Part shown: positions 55,413-64,000 of the stretch, piece by piece
How the letters are laid out: every line of letters starts with the position of its first letter
How positions within the stretch are numbered: the first letter of the stretch is position 1
Assembly (NCBI RefSeq): GCF_020144665.1
Contig: NZ_JAAHBQ010000007.1
Span: 1-64,000, forward strand
Length of the DNA stretch: 64,000 bases
Reading direction: 5' to 3'
DNA from: Oscillatoria salina IIICB1
GTDB taxonomy: Bacteria; Cyanobacteriota; Cyanobacteriia; Cyanobacteriales; SIO1D9
The notes under the pieces: generated by a model
Databases searched by the model: none
Seen by the model: only the letters and a program-made list of their open reading frames with translations
Told to the model about the DNA's origin: nothing
Made by a program: the position numbers and the translations under genes

Positions 55413-56003
55413 TTAGTCCTGTAATAATTTTGCACTTGTAATCGCTAACTGACGACCAATTTCCGCGATCGCTGTTTGTTGTTTTTCGTCTTTAAGTTTA
55501 CCCTCTTCGCTAAATGCTTGGAAAGCGTTGGGAATTGCTTTTTGCTCCGGGATAACCAACACGCCAATACTTGACAAAATCGAACGAATGTGAGACAAAC
55601 CTCGTAAACCACCTAAACCCCCAGGTGAAGTAGCCATCAACGCCGCAATTTTTCCTCGAAAACAAGTTAAAGCCATTGGTGCTTCTCCGGGTTCTGGTCG
55701 TGAAGCCCAATCAATGACATTCTTAAGTAAAGGAGTAATCGAACTGTTGTATTCCGGAGAAGCGATCGCGAAGGCATGATGTTCTTTGAGGAGGGTTTTG
55801 AACTTAAGGACATTTTCTGTTAGTCCCTCCTTAGCTTCCAAATCTTGGTCGAAAAGCGGCATCGGCAGCTCGCGCAAATCCAGATAAGTAACCTCTGCAC
55901 CCGCCATTTTTGCCCCCTCAGCCGCGATTTTCACCAGCATCTTGTTAAAAGAAGCTTCGCGGGCGCTACCAGCAAAAGCGAGAATTTTCGGTGGAGTAGT
56001 CAT
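55413..56003 (-). CDS. NADPH-dependent FMN reductase-family protein
   Basis: This 196-residue flavodoxin-fold oxidoreductase uses NAD(P)H and FMN. The FMN-phosphate loop is FAGSAREASFNKML (about 10-23) and the family motif SPEYNSSITPLLKNVIDWAS lies at about 82-101, followed by PGGLGGLRGLSHIRSIL. It is cytosolic. Homologues reduce quinones, chromate or azo dyes, but the physiological substrate is unknown. The gene stands alone, next to the tandem array, and is divergent from glgP. Confidence 0.9.
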   Translation of the reverse strand: MTTPPKILAFAGSAREASFNKMLVKIAAEGAKMAGAEVTYLDLRELPMPLFDQDLEAKEGLTENVLKFKTLLKEHHAFAIASPEYNSSITPLLKNVIDWASRPEPGEAPMALTCFRGKIAALMATSPGGLGGLRGLSHIRSILSSIGVLVIPEQKAIPNAFQAFSEEGKLKDEKQQTAIAEIGRQLAITSAKLLQD

Positions 56004-56316
56004 GAGGAAATTACCAGCTACTAGACAAAAGTTATGATAAGCGATCGCGCAAGTGTAAACATAATCATAATTTTTCAGCGATCGCCGAAGAGCGCAAATC
56101 TTCCAAAAACACTATTAAGAATAGCCAGTTTCCAGCCACAATGAGTACAGAATAACAATTACGGAAGTGGTTAAATTGGAAAAGAAGTAACCCAGAGATC
56201 GAGAAGCTGTTATCTTCGATACTGTTGAACTTATCCTTCAGCAGGTTAAGTAAGAGTTGCGTAAGCACGCCAATTAGTCACAATAGTTGCACAAGCACCA
56301 GGAGTATAGATAACCC

Positions 56317-58860
56317 GTGCAGACAAATATTCCCATCAAAGAAACCATAATTCAAGTAGAAGACGATCGCACAGGCATGAGCGTGGAAACCCTCAAGCGA
56401 GCCTTTGCTGATAGTCTTTTCTATACCCAAGGCAAGTACGAATCCATAGCAACTCTCAAAGACTATTATCTAGCGCTCGCGCACATGGTACGCGATCGCT
56501 TGATTCACCGCTTTCTCAAAACGGCAGAAACATACGCAAGGACAAATGTCAAGAGAGTTTGTTACTTATCAGCAGAGTTTTTGACAGGTCGTCACTTAGA
56601 AAATAATCTGATTAATCTCGGTATTGATGAGTCTGTGCGTAAGATCGTCGAGGAAACTGGACTCAAGCTGGAAGATTTGATCGAACAAGAAGAAGACCCC
56701 GGTTTAGGAAATGGAGGTTTAGGAAGGCTAGCGGCTTGCTTCCTCGACTCAATGGCTAGTTTAGAACTACCTGCGGTTGGTTATGGCATTCGCTACGAAT
56801 TTGGTATTTTCCACCAAGCGATCAAAGATGGCTGGCAGATAGAAATCCCCGATAAATGGCTGCGCTATGGCAATCCTTGGGAAATTCAGCGTCCGGAAGC
56901 CACAGTCGAGGTCAAATATGGGGGACATACCGAAATTCAACATGATGACAAAGGCCATCCCTGCGTCAAGTGGATTCCAGAGCGCACAGTGACAGCAATG
57001 CCTTATGATACGCCGATTCCGGGATATAACACCAACACTGTTAATGCCTTACGTTTGTGGAAAGCAGAAGCCAGCGATACTGAAGAATTTGACTTCGATG
57101 CTTTTAACGCTGGCGACTACGATGGTGCAGTCGCCCGGAAAATGGGTTCGGAAACCATTTCTAAGGTACTTTATCCGAACGATAATACTCCTCAAGGAAG
57201 ACAATTACGTCTAGAACAGCAATTTTTCTTCGTTTCCGCATCATTACAGGATATTATCCGCAATCACTTGCACACTAATCCGAACGTAGATAACTTACAT
57301 GAAAAAGTCGCCATTCAGCTCAACGATACTCACCCGGCGGTAAGTATTGCAGAAATGATGCGTTTGCTGATTGACGAACAAAATCTGGATTGGGATAAAG
57401 CTTGGAGAATTACGCAAAAAACCTTTGCTTATACTAACCATACTTTGCTGCCAGAAGCCTTAGAACGTTGGTCAGTAGATTTGTTTGGTTCTCTATTACC
57501 CCGACATTTAGAAATTATCTACGAAATTAACCATCGTTTCTTGGAAAATATCCGCACTTGGTATCCAGGGGATAAGAAGCGTTTAGAACGTTTGTCAATT
57601 ATTGAGGAATATCCGGAGAAGTCAATCCGGATGGCGCACTTAGCTTGTATTGGTTCCCACGCAGTTAACGGCGTAGCAGCTTTACATACTGAACTGCTCA
57701 AAAAAGATACGCTCCGCGATTTTGCCCAATTGTGGCCCGAAAAGTTCTACAACAAAACTAATGGAGTCACTCCCCGACGCTGGATTTTACAAAGTAACCC
57801 CAAGCTAGCTCAACTGGTGACAGAAAAAATTGGCTCTAATTGGGTGAAGCACTTGGATGAATTTAAGCGTCTAGAAGCTTTTGCTGACGATGTTGAATTT
57901 CGCTCTCGCTGGCAGGAAATTAAGCTACAAAATAAGCAAACTTTGGCAGACTACATTCTCCATACGATGGGTATTGAAGTAGATGTCAATTCGATCTTTG
58001 ATGTCCAAGTCAAGCGGATACACGAGTACAAGCGCCAGTTGTTAAACGTCCTGCATATCATCACGCTTTACAATCAGATTAAGCAAAATCCAGCGTTGGA
58101 AGTGGTTCCCCGAACGTTTATTTTTGGCGGTAAAGCAGCTCCAGGCTACTTCATGGCAAAATTAAATATCAAACTGATTAATGCTGTTGCTGATGTAGTT
58201 AATGACGATCCGGACGTGCATGGTCGTTTGAAAGTCATTTTCTTACCCAACTTTAACGTTTCTCTTGGTCAGAAAATTTACCCCGCCGCCGAACTTTCCG
58301 AGCAAATTTCCACTGCTGGTAAAGAAGCTTCGGGTACGGGTAACATGAAGTTTGCTATGAATGGCTCGTTGACGATTGGGACTCTTGACGGAGCGAATAT
58401 CGAAATCCGCGAACAAGTAGGAGCAGAAAACTTCTTTCTCTTTGGTTTGACTGCCGAAGAAGTTGGGGAGTTGAAACGTCAGGGATATAACCCGATGGAC
58501 TACTACCAAAATAACTCTGAACTCAAACAGGTTATCGATCGCATTGCTACAGGTTATTTCTCCCACAGTGATTCGGAATTGTTCAAACCATTGCTTGACT
58601 CGTTGCTATACGGCGATCGCTTTATGCTTTTGGCTGATTATCAAGCTTACGTTGACTGTCAACAACAAGTTAGTGAAGCTTATAAAGATCGGGAAAATTG
58701 GTTGCGAATGTCAATTCTCAATGCTGCACGCATGGGTATTTTCTCTTCCGATCGCCCAATTAAAGAGTATGCTGATGAAATCTGGCAGATTGAGCCTCTC
58801 AAAGTTGAACTTGGAGAATACGATCAAGAAACCGCAGGTTTGAAGGTGCAAAAACAATAA
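56317..58860 (+). CDS. glgP: Glycogen phosphorylase
   Basis: GlgP releases glucose-1-phosphate from glycogen. The 847-residue protein carries the PLP lysine at Lys678 in GTGNMKFAMNGSLTIGTLDG, with AEFLTGRHLENNLINLGID, EEDPGLGNGGLGRLAACFLD, LNDTHPAVSIAEMMRLL and VKRIHEYKRQLLNVL. The start is a GTG at 56317 with GGAG 12 nt before; an in-frame ATG at 56377 would cut 20 residues before the conserved part. The enzyme mobilises reserve carbon in the dark (family knowledge). A GC-rich hairpin follows the stop. Confidence 0.96.
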   Translation: MQTNIPIKETIIQVEDDRTGMSVETLKRAFADSLFYTQGKYESIATLKDYYLALAHMVRDRLIHRFLKTAETYARTNVKRVCYLSAEFLTGRHLENNLINLGIDESVRKIVEETGLKLEDLIEQEEDPGLGNGGLGRLAACFLDSMASLELPAVGYGIRYEFGIFHQAIKDGWQIEIPDKWLRYGNPWEIQRPEATVEVKYGGHTEIQHDDKGHPCVKWIPERTVTAMPYDTPIPGYNTNTVNALRLWKAEASDTEEFDFDAFNAGDYDGAVARKMGSETISKVLYPNDNTPQGRQLRLEQQFFFVSASLQDIIRNHLHTNPNVDNLHEKVAIQLNDTHPAVSIAEMMRLLIDEQNLDWDKAWRITQKTFAYTNHTLLPEALERWSVDLFGSLLPRHLEIIYEINHRFLENIRTWYPGDKKRLERLSIIEEYPEKSIRMAHLACIGSHAVNGVAALHTELLKKDTLRDFAQLWPEKFYNKTNGVTPRRWILQSNPKLAQLVTEKIGSNWVKHLDEFKRLEAFADDVEFRSRWQEIKLQNKQTLADYILHTMGIEVDVNSIFDVQVKRIHEYKRQLLNVLHIITLYNQIKQNPALEVVPRTFIFGGKAAPGYFMAKLNIKLINAVADVVNDDPDVHGRLKVIFLPNFNVSLGQKIYPAAELSEQISTAGKEASGTGNMKFAMNGSLTIGTLDGANIEIREQVGAENFFLFGLTAEEVGELKRQGYNPMDYYQNNSELKQVIDRIATGYFSHSDSELFKPLLDSLLYGDRFMLLADYQAYVDCQQQVSEAYKDRENWLRMSILNAARMGIFSSDRPIKEYADEIWQIEPLKVELGEYDQETAGLKVQKQ

Positions 58861-59334
58861 GTAATTTTTTCAACTACCCCACCCTGCATTCCGCAGAGGG
58901 TGGGGATTGAGAAAACTAATTTCTCCAGACAACTGTCGAATAGATTGTTAATTTCCTTATACAATCTCCTTATATGTCTGTCTATTTTTATTTATCTATT
59001 TCGTCTCGATACTGACAAAAGTGCCTTCAGTAATAAAATTTTTTTTTCTTAATTTCGGTGTTAAAATTTTCGCTGTTAGTCTTGTAACCAAAAGGTTCTG
59101 AACCCTTTTCGTGCTAGTGTATCTGGCTATTGTGGAGATGGAAAGTTGTTTAAATGTAGTTACTGATACTGGTCAAACTCTAACAGTCAAGCTAAAAAAG
59201 TTCATAGTGGTAACACACTGCTTTCTTTCGTTTTCACCGGCACTGGCTATTTACTTAGTCCCAATTTTGCCCAAGAGAATTCTTAAGAAAGTATTAAAAG
59301 GTCTAGAATTAGGTGTGGTGTTTGGAGGAAAAAA
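58861..59334. other. Intergenic region glgP-DUF1815
   Basis: No firm gene is present in these 474 bp. The first 50 bp hold the glgP terminator-like hairpin. A frame at 59111-59344 is open but has no ribosome-binding site or family and overlaps the next start. A T-rich tract lies at 59039-59049, followed by an imperfect AAAAGGTT/AACCCTTTT hairpin at about 59089-59108. Confidence 0.4.
58877..58905 (+). terminator. Terminator-like hairpin after glgP
   Basis: CCCCACCCT pairs with AGGGTGGGG across an 11-nt loop, beginning 16 bp after the glgP stop. No T tract follows, so termination may be weak or factor-dependent. Confidence 0.55.
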
Positions 59335-59700
59335 GTGTTTCTAAGACTCGCACAGCAGCACCGTCAATTTGTCAAGGATTTGGTAATGAATCTTCAAGCT
59401 CTAGCAACTGTCTTGGAGAATAGGGGCTATCTGGCTTCTTGCTATACCTGTGGCAGCCAAATGAATAGTGCATCGTTCATGGTTAGTTTAGGCGATAATC
59501 ATTTAATTCGCTTTTTAGTGTCAGATTATGGTATTACCTGGACTGAAATGCGCGATGACCGAGAATTGATGAAATTGGAAGGGGCTGAAGCAATTAGTCA
59601 ACTTCAGGATTTAGCGAACCTAGTTAAGTATCATATAGAACCTTCGCCATCAGGTCGAGAACAATCCAAAGCAAGTGTCAGGCAAATGCACGTCTCTTAA
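59335..59700 (+). CDS. DUF1815 family protein
   Basis: This 121-residue protein matches DUF1815, a conserved cyanobacterial family of unknown function. The typical stretch is FLRLAQQHRQFVKDLVMNLQ, then RGYLASCYTCGSQMNSASFM and GDNHLIRFLVSDYGITWTEM. The last 20 residues are variable. The start is a GTG, fixed by GGAGG at 59324-59328, 6 nt upstream. The protein is soluble. A hairpin (CCCTAGAC and GTCTAGGG, 59763-59794) in the spacer downstream, followed by TTTGCTCTT, is a candidate weak terminator. Confidence 0.88.
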   Translation: MFLRLAQQHRQFVKDLVMNLQALATVLENRGYLASCYTCGSQMNSASFMVSLGDNHLIRFLVSDYGITWTEMRDDRELMKLEGAEAISQLQDLANLVKYHIEPSPSGREQSKASVRQMHVS

Positions 59701-59979
59701 GTAGTTTTCTAGAGGAGCGAAACAGAGATTACCAATGCCCAAACTCGCAATCTTACTATCTGCCCTAGACAAGGAAATTATTCTGAGTCTAGGGTTTGCT
59801 CTTGGGTAAGACTGTTGCTGTGGCTGTGAGGGAGATTTAGAGAGGGCGATCGCCTTTCTCTTGCCAAATTACTTAACTTATGTATATGAGTATTTACAAA
59901 AGTTCTTAAAAAGAAAATAAAGAAAATATTATGAAATCAAACTTTGCTCTCATTTCAAGAGATGATAATTAAAGTTCAA

Positions 59980-60132
59980 AGGGAGTCAGCCCAGATAAAG
60001 ACCCTCAATAGATAAAACCAAATCAAATTTAAATAGGGTCAGCCCCAATAAAGACCCTAACCACAATAAACCAAACTTATAACTAACAGAGTGCCAGCCT
60101 CTAACCAAAAGAGAACTGGCACTCTCATTTTT
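59980..60132 (+). ncRNA. Candidate small RNA: two repeated hairpins plus terminator
   Basis: Two similar hairpins stand in tandem: 59980-60005, with AGGG(A)GTC and GACCCT, and 60035-60058, with AGGGTC and GACCCT around AGCCCCAATAAA. The shared loop bases TCAGCCC and ATAAAGACCCT show duplication. Downstream, AGAGTGCCAG (60088-60097) pairs with CTGGCACTCT (60116-60125), with an inner CTCT/AGAG pair, and is followed by CATTTTT: an intrinsic terminator reading rightward. No rightward gene ends here except DUF1815, 390 bp upstream. A small RNA is the simplest reading; a long DUF1815 3' UTR is the alternative. Confidence 0.45.
60088..60132 (+). terminator. Rho-independent terminator
   Basis: A 10-bp perfect stem (AGAGTGCCAG) with an inner 4-bp pair, followed by CATTTTTC. 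It reads rightward, facing the convergent pdhA gene, whose stop is at 60193. Confidence 0.8.
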
Positions 60133-60192
60133 CGCATTTGCTTTCAAATCAGAATCCAGGCGAACTTATTCACCAGAAAAATAAATTCTCAA

Positions 60193-61227
60193 CTATTCAT
60201 CCTCAGCAAAAATAAAGCGACGCAGTTCGCTAGGATCGGGTTCGGGGCTATTTTCAGCAAATTCCACCGCCTCATTAACCAGTTGTTGAACTTTACGCTC
60301 AATTTCCTTAAGTTCCGCCGAATCTGCCAAATTTTGTTCAGTTAAGTAAGCAGCAAACTTTTGAATGGGATCGCGAGCTTTCCAAGTTTGTTTTTCTTCT
60401 GGAGAGCGTAACTCATCAGGATCGGCGAGAGAGTGACCCCGGAAACGATAAGTAAGAGCTTCAATCAAAGTCGGACCTTCACCAGCACGAGCGCGGGCGA
60501 TCGCCTCTTGAGCCGCAGCCCGAACCGCGAGGACATCCATCCCATCAACCTCAACCCCAGCCATACCAAAGACGCTAGCCTTTTTATAAATCTCAGGTTG
60601 AGAAGTAGCACGTTCGTGAGCCATCCCAATTGCCCACTTATTATTTTCCACCACATACAGAATCGGCAACTTCCACAGCGCCGCCATATTCAAGCATTCA
60701 AAAAACTGACCATTATTACTGGCGCCATCGCCAAAAAAGCAAGCAGTCACCTGGTCAGCACTTTCATCTCCCATCACCTCTCTGCGATACTTACTTTGGA
60801 AAGCAGCACCAGTAGCCACGGGAATACCTTCTGCCACAAAAGCATAACCTCCGAGTAAACGATGTTCGGCAGAAAACATATGCATCGAACCACCGCGACC
60901 TTTGCTGCATCCAGTCGCCTTACCAAACAACTCCGCCATTACCTCTCTCGCTGGAACCCCACAACTAAGAGCATGAACGTGGTCGCGATAGGTACTAGAC
61001 ACAAAATCTTCATCAGGGCGCATCGCCTTAATCACCCCAGTAGAAACAGCCTCCTGACCGTTATAAAGATGGACAAAACCGAACATTTTGCCTCGGTAGT
61101 ACATTTCAGCACATTTGTCCTCAAAAAACCGCCCCAGAATCATATCCTCATAGAGAACTAAGCCTTCTTCAGAAGATATTTGGGCTGAAGTAGCGTGAAA
61201 CTCAGGTAAAGTGCGTTCGGAAACCAT
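60193..61227 (-). CDS. pdhA: Pyruvate dehydrogenase E1 component, alpha subunit
   Basis: PdhA with its beta partner decarboxylates pyruvate using thiamine diphosphate to feed acetyl-CoA synthesis. The 344-residue protein starts [20 protein letters not shown] at ATG 61227, with AAGGA about 13 nt upstream; the open frame upstream to 61362 is read-through into an IS remnant. The TPP motif is [20 protein letters not shown] ending in [11 protein letters not shown], and [16 protein letters not shown] carries the phospho-loop-like end. The beta-subunit gene is not adjacent, as is usual in cyanobacteria. A tnpB remnant ends 20 bp before the start codon. Confidence 0.95.
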   Translation of the reverse strand: MVSERTLPEFHATSAQISSEEGLVLYEDMILGRFFEDKCAEMYYRGKMFGFVHLYNGQEAVSTGVIKAMRPDEDFVSSTYRDHVHALSCGVPAREVMAELFGKATGCSKGRGGSMHMFSAEHRLLGGYAFVAEGIPVATGAAFQSKYRREVMGDESADQVTACFFGDGASNNGQFFECLNMAALWKLPILYVVENNKWAIGMAHERATSQPEIYKKASVFGMAGVEVDGMDVLAVRAAAQEAIARARAGEGPTLIEALTYRFRGHSLADPDELRSPEEKQTWKARDPIQKFAAYLTEQNLADSAELKEIERKVQQLVNEAVEFAENSPEPDPSELRRFIFAEDE

Positions 61228-61247
61228 AGCTTCTGTAGAATCCTTAA

Positions 61248-61650
61248 TCAAATATATTCGTAAACAACCTCGCCAATTAGGGTCGAGGCTTTCAGTAGCC
61301 CTGGAGTCATCGTACAAGACAACAACTGCGAACCTCCAGGCTGGTTGAAAGAACAGCCCCAAAGCGCAATTACTAATGAAGCATTAACATCCGCATCCCC
61401 TTGATCTTGACATCGAGGATTTGTACACCGGAAAGATTTTCCAGCTCTAATGCCTGAATGCAAGCATTTATGGCACGTTTGACTAGTATAAGCGGGAGGG
61501 ATAGCAATTACTTCCACTCCTTCTTTGATTCCCTTGTACTCTAAGAACGTCCGCAATTGAGAAAAAGCCCAGGAATTAGACCGTTTGAGATCGCAACTGT
61601 TGTTTCTCGTCGGCTTGTAGCTTGACAACTAAGGTTAATACTTGTTTCAT
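61248..61650 (-). pseudogene. tnpB remnant abutting pdhA
   Basis: The N-terminus of an IS200/IS605-family TnpB, MKQVLTLVVKLQADEKQQL, begins at ATG 61650. It is joined, after loss of about 250 residues and a frameshift, to the C-terminal part: [60 protein letters not shown] with the zinc-finger cysteines and the last RuvC Asp, then [11 protein letters not shown]. The other catalytic residues are gone, so it is inactive. The remnant ends 20 bp before the pdhA start. Several stops do not occur in the C-terminal frame, so the decay is recent or the fragment is constrained. Confidence 0.85.
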
Positions 61651-62230
61651 GTCATCTAAAACTTCAAAATTATGATTATAGTCTATTTTTGAAAATAAGG
61701 GGTTCGATGCCCCTTATTTTCAACTCCTATCCCTCCCCGCCCTTGAAGGGCAAGGCTTCTCGGAGCTTTTTCGGTGTCAGTTTATGCAGCGTAGCAAGGT
61801 TCAGCCAAGGAAAGCAAGACTATACGAATAAACGCTTTTGTGGTCTTCAAAGACGAGCTACTCGCGAAAAGCTTGCTAGGGATGGGTAAAATAAAGAGGA
61901 AAAGATATAATATCTGATGGTAAAATACAGGCGTTAATTAGCACAGCACAAGGTCAGATAAGAAAATCGGCTTGAGGCAGTAGTGAAAAAATTTTTTCTA
62001 ACTGATTAAATTAAATGTTAATAGATATAAAAGATAATAACTGGTGTTTGAAGAATCAGCGAGAGTGGGGAAGCTTAAGCTTCTACTACTAAAACTGTAG
62101 CTAAGGATTACAGAAGATATCGAGGATTTTCAACCTCTTGCTTCTGTTTAGTCCCGAAAGTTAGCTCTGGGATAGCTAACGAAGAGAAGATAAGTTAATT
62201 AAGCTTGCGATGCTCTGGGGAAGCGAACCG
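61651..62230. other. Intergenic region tnpB remnant-ftn2
   Basis: No gene is visible. It begins with IS-related structure: a perfect 12-bp hairpin GAAAATAAGGGG at 61691-61721 and a CCGCCCTTGAAGGGC block near 61738-61752, both resembling ends of IS200/IS605-type elements. From about 61910 the DNA is AT-rich; the ftn2 promoter should lie in 61900-62230, where AGGAAAAGATATAATATC offers a TATAAT-like -10 box near 61900-61910. No regulator site is recognised. Confidence 0.45.
61691..61721. terminator. Perfect 12-bp hairpin
   Basis: GAAAATAAGGGG and its complement flank the loop TTCGATG. The A tract on one side and T tract on the other would let it act as an intrinsic terminator in both directions; it may also be an IS end structure. 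Confidence 0.6.
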
Positions 62231-64000
62231 TGCGAATTCCGCTCGATTATTACAGAATTATAGGCGTACCAATTCAGGCAAGCGACGAGCAGATCGCTCA
62301 GGCGTATCAAGATCGGACTCGCCAACTGCCTCGTCGAGAGTACAGCGATGCGGCGATCGCTGCTCGTAAAGAACTGCTGGAAAAAGCTTTCTCGGTTTTG
62401 TCTGACCCAGAAAGTCGCTCGAGATACGATGCTAAGTTTTTTGCGAAAAATTACGAACAGGGGCAAGGGGTTGCTCGCCGAGTTCCTGAAGCGCAGCCAC
62501 AAGTAGAATTGCCTCTGGTCAAATCTGATGAGGAAGATGATGTTGAGGTCGATCCTCGCACGCCTTGGATCGAAATTAAGTCAGAACAATTTGTCGGCGC
62601 TCTCTTGATTCTCCAAGAGTTAGGCGAGTACGAATTAGTCCTGAAGCTGGGACATCGCTATCTCGATGAGCGTAATGCTGCAATTAGTGTTGATAAAGGT
62701 TTGTTGGGAGATCCCCAATTAGTACGGGCGGATATTGTTTTAACTCTGGCTCTGGCTTGTTTGGAGTTGGGTAGGGAACAATGGCAGCAAGGTCATTATG
62801 AAGATGCTGCTGTTTCGGGACAAACGGGTCAAGAGTTGCTCCTTCATGAGGGTTTGTTTCCTACTGTTCGCGGAGAAATTCAAACGGATCTCTATAAGCT
62901 ACGACCTTACAGGATTTTGGAGTTACTAGCGCTGGGTGTGAAAAAAACTAGGGCTAGACGTAAGGGTTTGCAGCTTTTGCGAGAAATGTTGGCGGAACGG
63001 GGCGGTATCGATGGTACTGGTGAAGATCGCTCGGGTTTGAGTATTGATGATTTTCTCCGTTTTATTCAGCAGCTACGCAGCTATTTAACGGCGGCGGAAC
63101 AGCAGGAGTTGTTTGAAGCGGAAGCGCGACGACCTTCGGCTGTGGCAACTTATTTGGCTGTTTACTCTTTGTTGGGACGGGGCTTCGCTGAGCGAGATCC
63201 AAGGCTGATTTTAAGGGCGAAGGAAATGCTGATGCGTCTGGGAAAACGCCAGGATGTGCATTTGGAACAGGCGGTCTGTGCTTTGCTGTTGGGTCAGACG
63301 GAAGAGGCTACTCGCGCTCTGGAATTGAGTCAGGAATACGAACCTTTGGCTTTTATTCGGGAACATTCTCAAGGTGCGCCAGATTTGTTGCCTGGGTTGT
63401 GTTTGTATGGGGAACGTTGGCTGCAAACTGAGGTGTTTCCTCATTTTCGAGATTTGGCAAATAAGCAGGTTTCTTTGAAGGATTATTTTGCTGACGAACG
63501 GGTGCAGGGTTTCTTGGAGCAATTACCTGTAGAAACGGGTAATGAGAATCAGTGGTCGGTGGATGAGCAAACGAGTGTGGGTGTTGCTGGTACGAGTACA
63601 GCAACGAATGGACAAAGTTCTCGTTCGTCAGTAGCAATGGAGGGGCGGCGAGGAATGGAGGTGCGATCGCGTTTTGGCTCGCCGACTGCGGGAACTCAGG
63701 GGACAGCAACAACTACAGGTACGGGTTCAACTTTAACGACGCTGACTAACCGAGAACGTGGCGGTGCGCCGACGACAACTCGTGGTTATAGTGCTGGGGT
63801 TTCAACTTTGGCGGGTGGTGGAGGAAGTACACAAAGGTCGTCAGAGTTGGTTTCGGAAACTACGGGTGTAGCAGGTACGGCGCGCGGTCGTCGGGCAATT
63901 CCGCCCGGTAGTTCTCGCTCTGGAAGTTTGGGAATCGATTCTTCCAACGCGCCAGGATTTACAGAGTCTGCTCCTAATGGTAATGGCTCTGGTTCGCTAG
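62231..64000 (+). CDS. ftn2: Cell division protein Ftn2/ZipN (ARC6 homologue), partial
   Basis: ZipN/Ftn2 tethers FtsZ to the membrane and recruits other divisome proteins; its plant relative ARC6 divides chloroplasts. The frame runs from GTG 62231 to the right edge (590 codons seen), so the C-terminus is missing. The N-terminal J-like domain reads IPLDYYRIIGVPIQASDEQI and LPRREYSDAAIAARKELLEK, with SDPESRSRYDAKF. A helical domain (about 120-430) follows, then a low-complexity Ser/Thr/Gly/Arg linker (about 440-590). The HPD motif is absent, as in the family. The membrane segment and periplasmic part would lie beyond the window. Confidence 0.93.

Noticed and set aside
59111-59344. Rightward 77-codon frame before the DUF1815 gene
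   Set aside because: No ribosome-binding site, overlaps a well-supported GTG start and has no recognisable domain.
60193-61362. Extended pdhA with 45 extra N-terminal residues
   Set aside because: The extra residues are another frame of the tnpB remnant; the family N-terminus begins at ATG 61227.
61691-61721. GGTTCGATGCCCC looks like a tRNA T-arm
   Set aside because: The bases are part of a perfect 12-bp hairpin and no acceptor, D or anticodon arms can be built around it.

Overview
The window is chromosomal DNA of a cyanobacterium. HIP1 octamers (GCGATCGC) are scattered through most genes, and several genes are cyanobacterial hallmarks: phycocyanobilin:ferredoxin oxidoreductase (pcyA), the cyanophycin pair cphB-cphA, the division protein Ftn2/ZipN, a CyaB-type GAF/PAS adenylate cyclase, DUF1815, DUF2839, DUF1517 and DUF3747-SLH proteins. 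The sequence does not fix the genus.

Layout. 1-20 kb: an alpha/beta hydrolase cut short at the left edge, gcvH-gcvP, a periplasmic alpha-carbonic anhydrase, a decayed Lin0512-family gene, a J-domain/pentapeptide protein, an EamA exporter, an ABA4-like membrane protein, acylphosphatase, a DUF3747-SLH exoprotein, a prohibitin-like protein, a second alpha/beta hydrolase, msrB, an RlmL-type methyltransferase, purT, two DUF29 proteins, a DUF1517 protein and trmD. 20-27 kb: cphB-cphA (nitrogen-reserve turnover), a small membrane protein, tatA (58 aa), pcyA and a Uma2-family protein.

27.5-34.6 kb is the accessory part. It is a five-gene leftward operon encoding a membrane/coiled-coil protein, a triple-GAF histidine kinase, two near-identical receiver-only proteins and a STAND-type ATPase that stops where related proteins begin their sensor repeats. 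I saw no HIP1 site over about 6 kb of it, and a 240-bp MITE with 12-bp inverted ends and a 6-bp target duplication lies just upstream. I read it as a possible two-component-gated STAND signalling or defence module; this is inference.

35-64 kb returns to core functions: an AarF/UbiB kinase, recN, a cAMP cyclase followed by a CHASE2 Ser/Thr kinase, an HdrB-like CCG protein, acpP-fabF, transketolase, tyrA, a pentapeptide protein, a DinG-like protein with degenerate ATPase motifs, glycogen phosphorylase, pdhA and ftn2 (running off the right edge). The spacers hold small mobile debris: two internally deleted tnpB copies (one ending 20 bp from the pdhA start codon), palindromic repeats, a seven-unit tandem hairpin array, and a candidate small RNA with two repeated hairpins and an intrinsic terminator between DUF1815 and pdhA. 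No tRNA, rRNA or CRISPR array was found.
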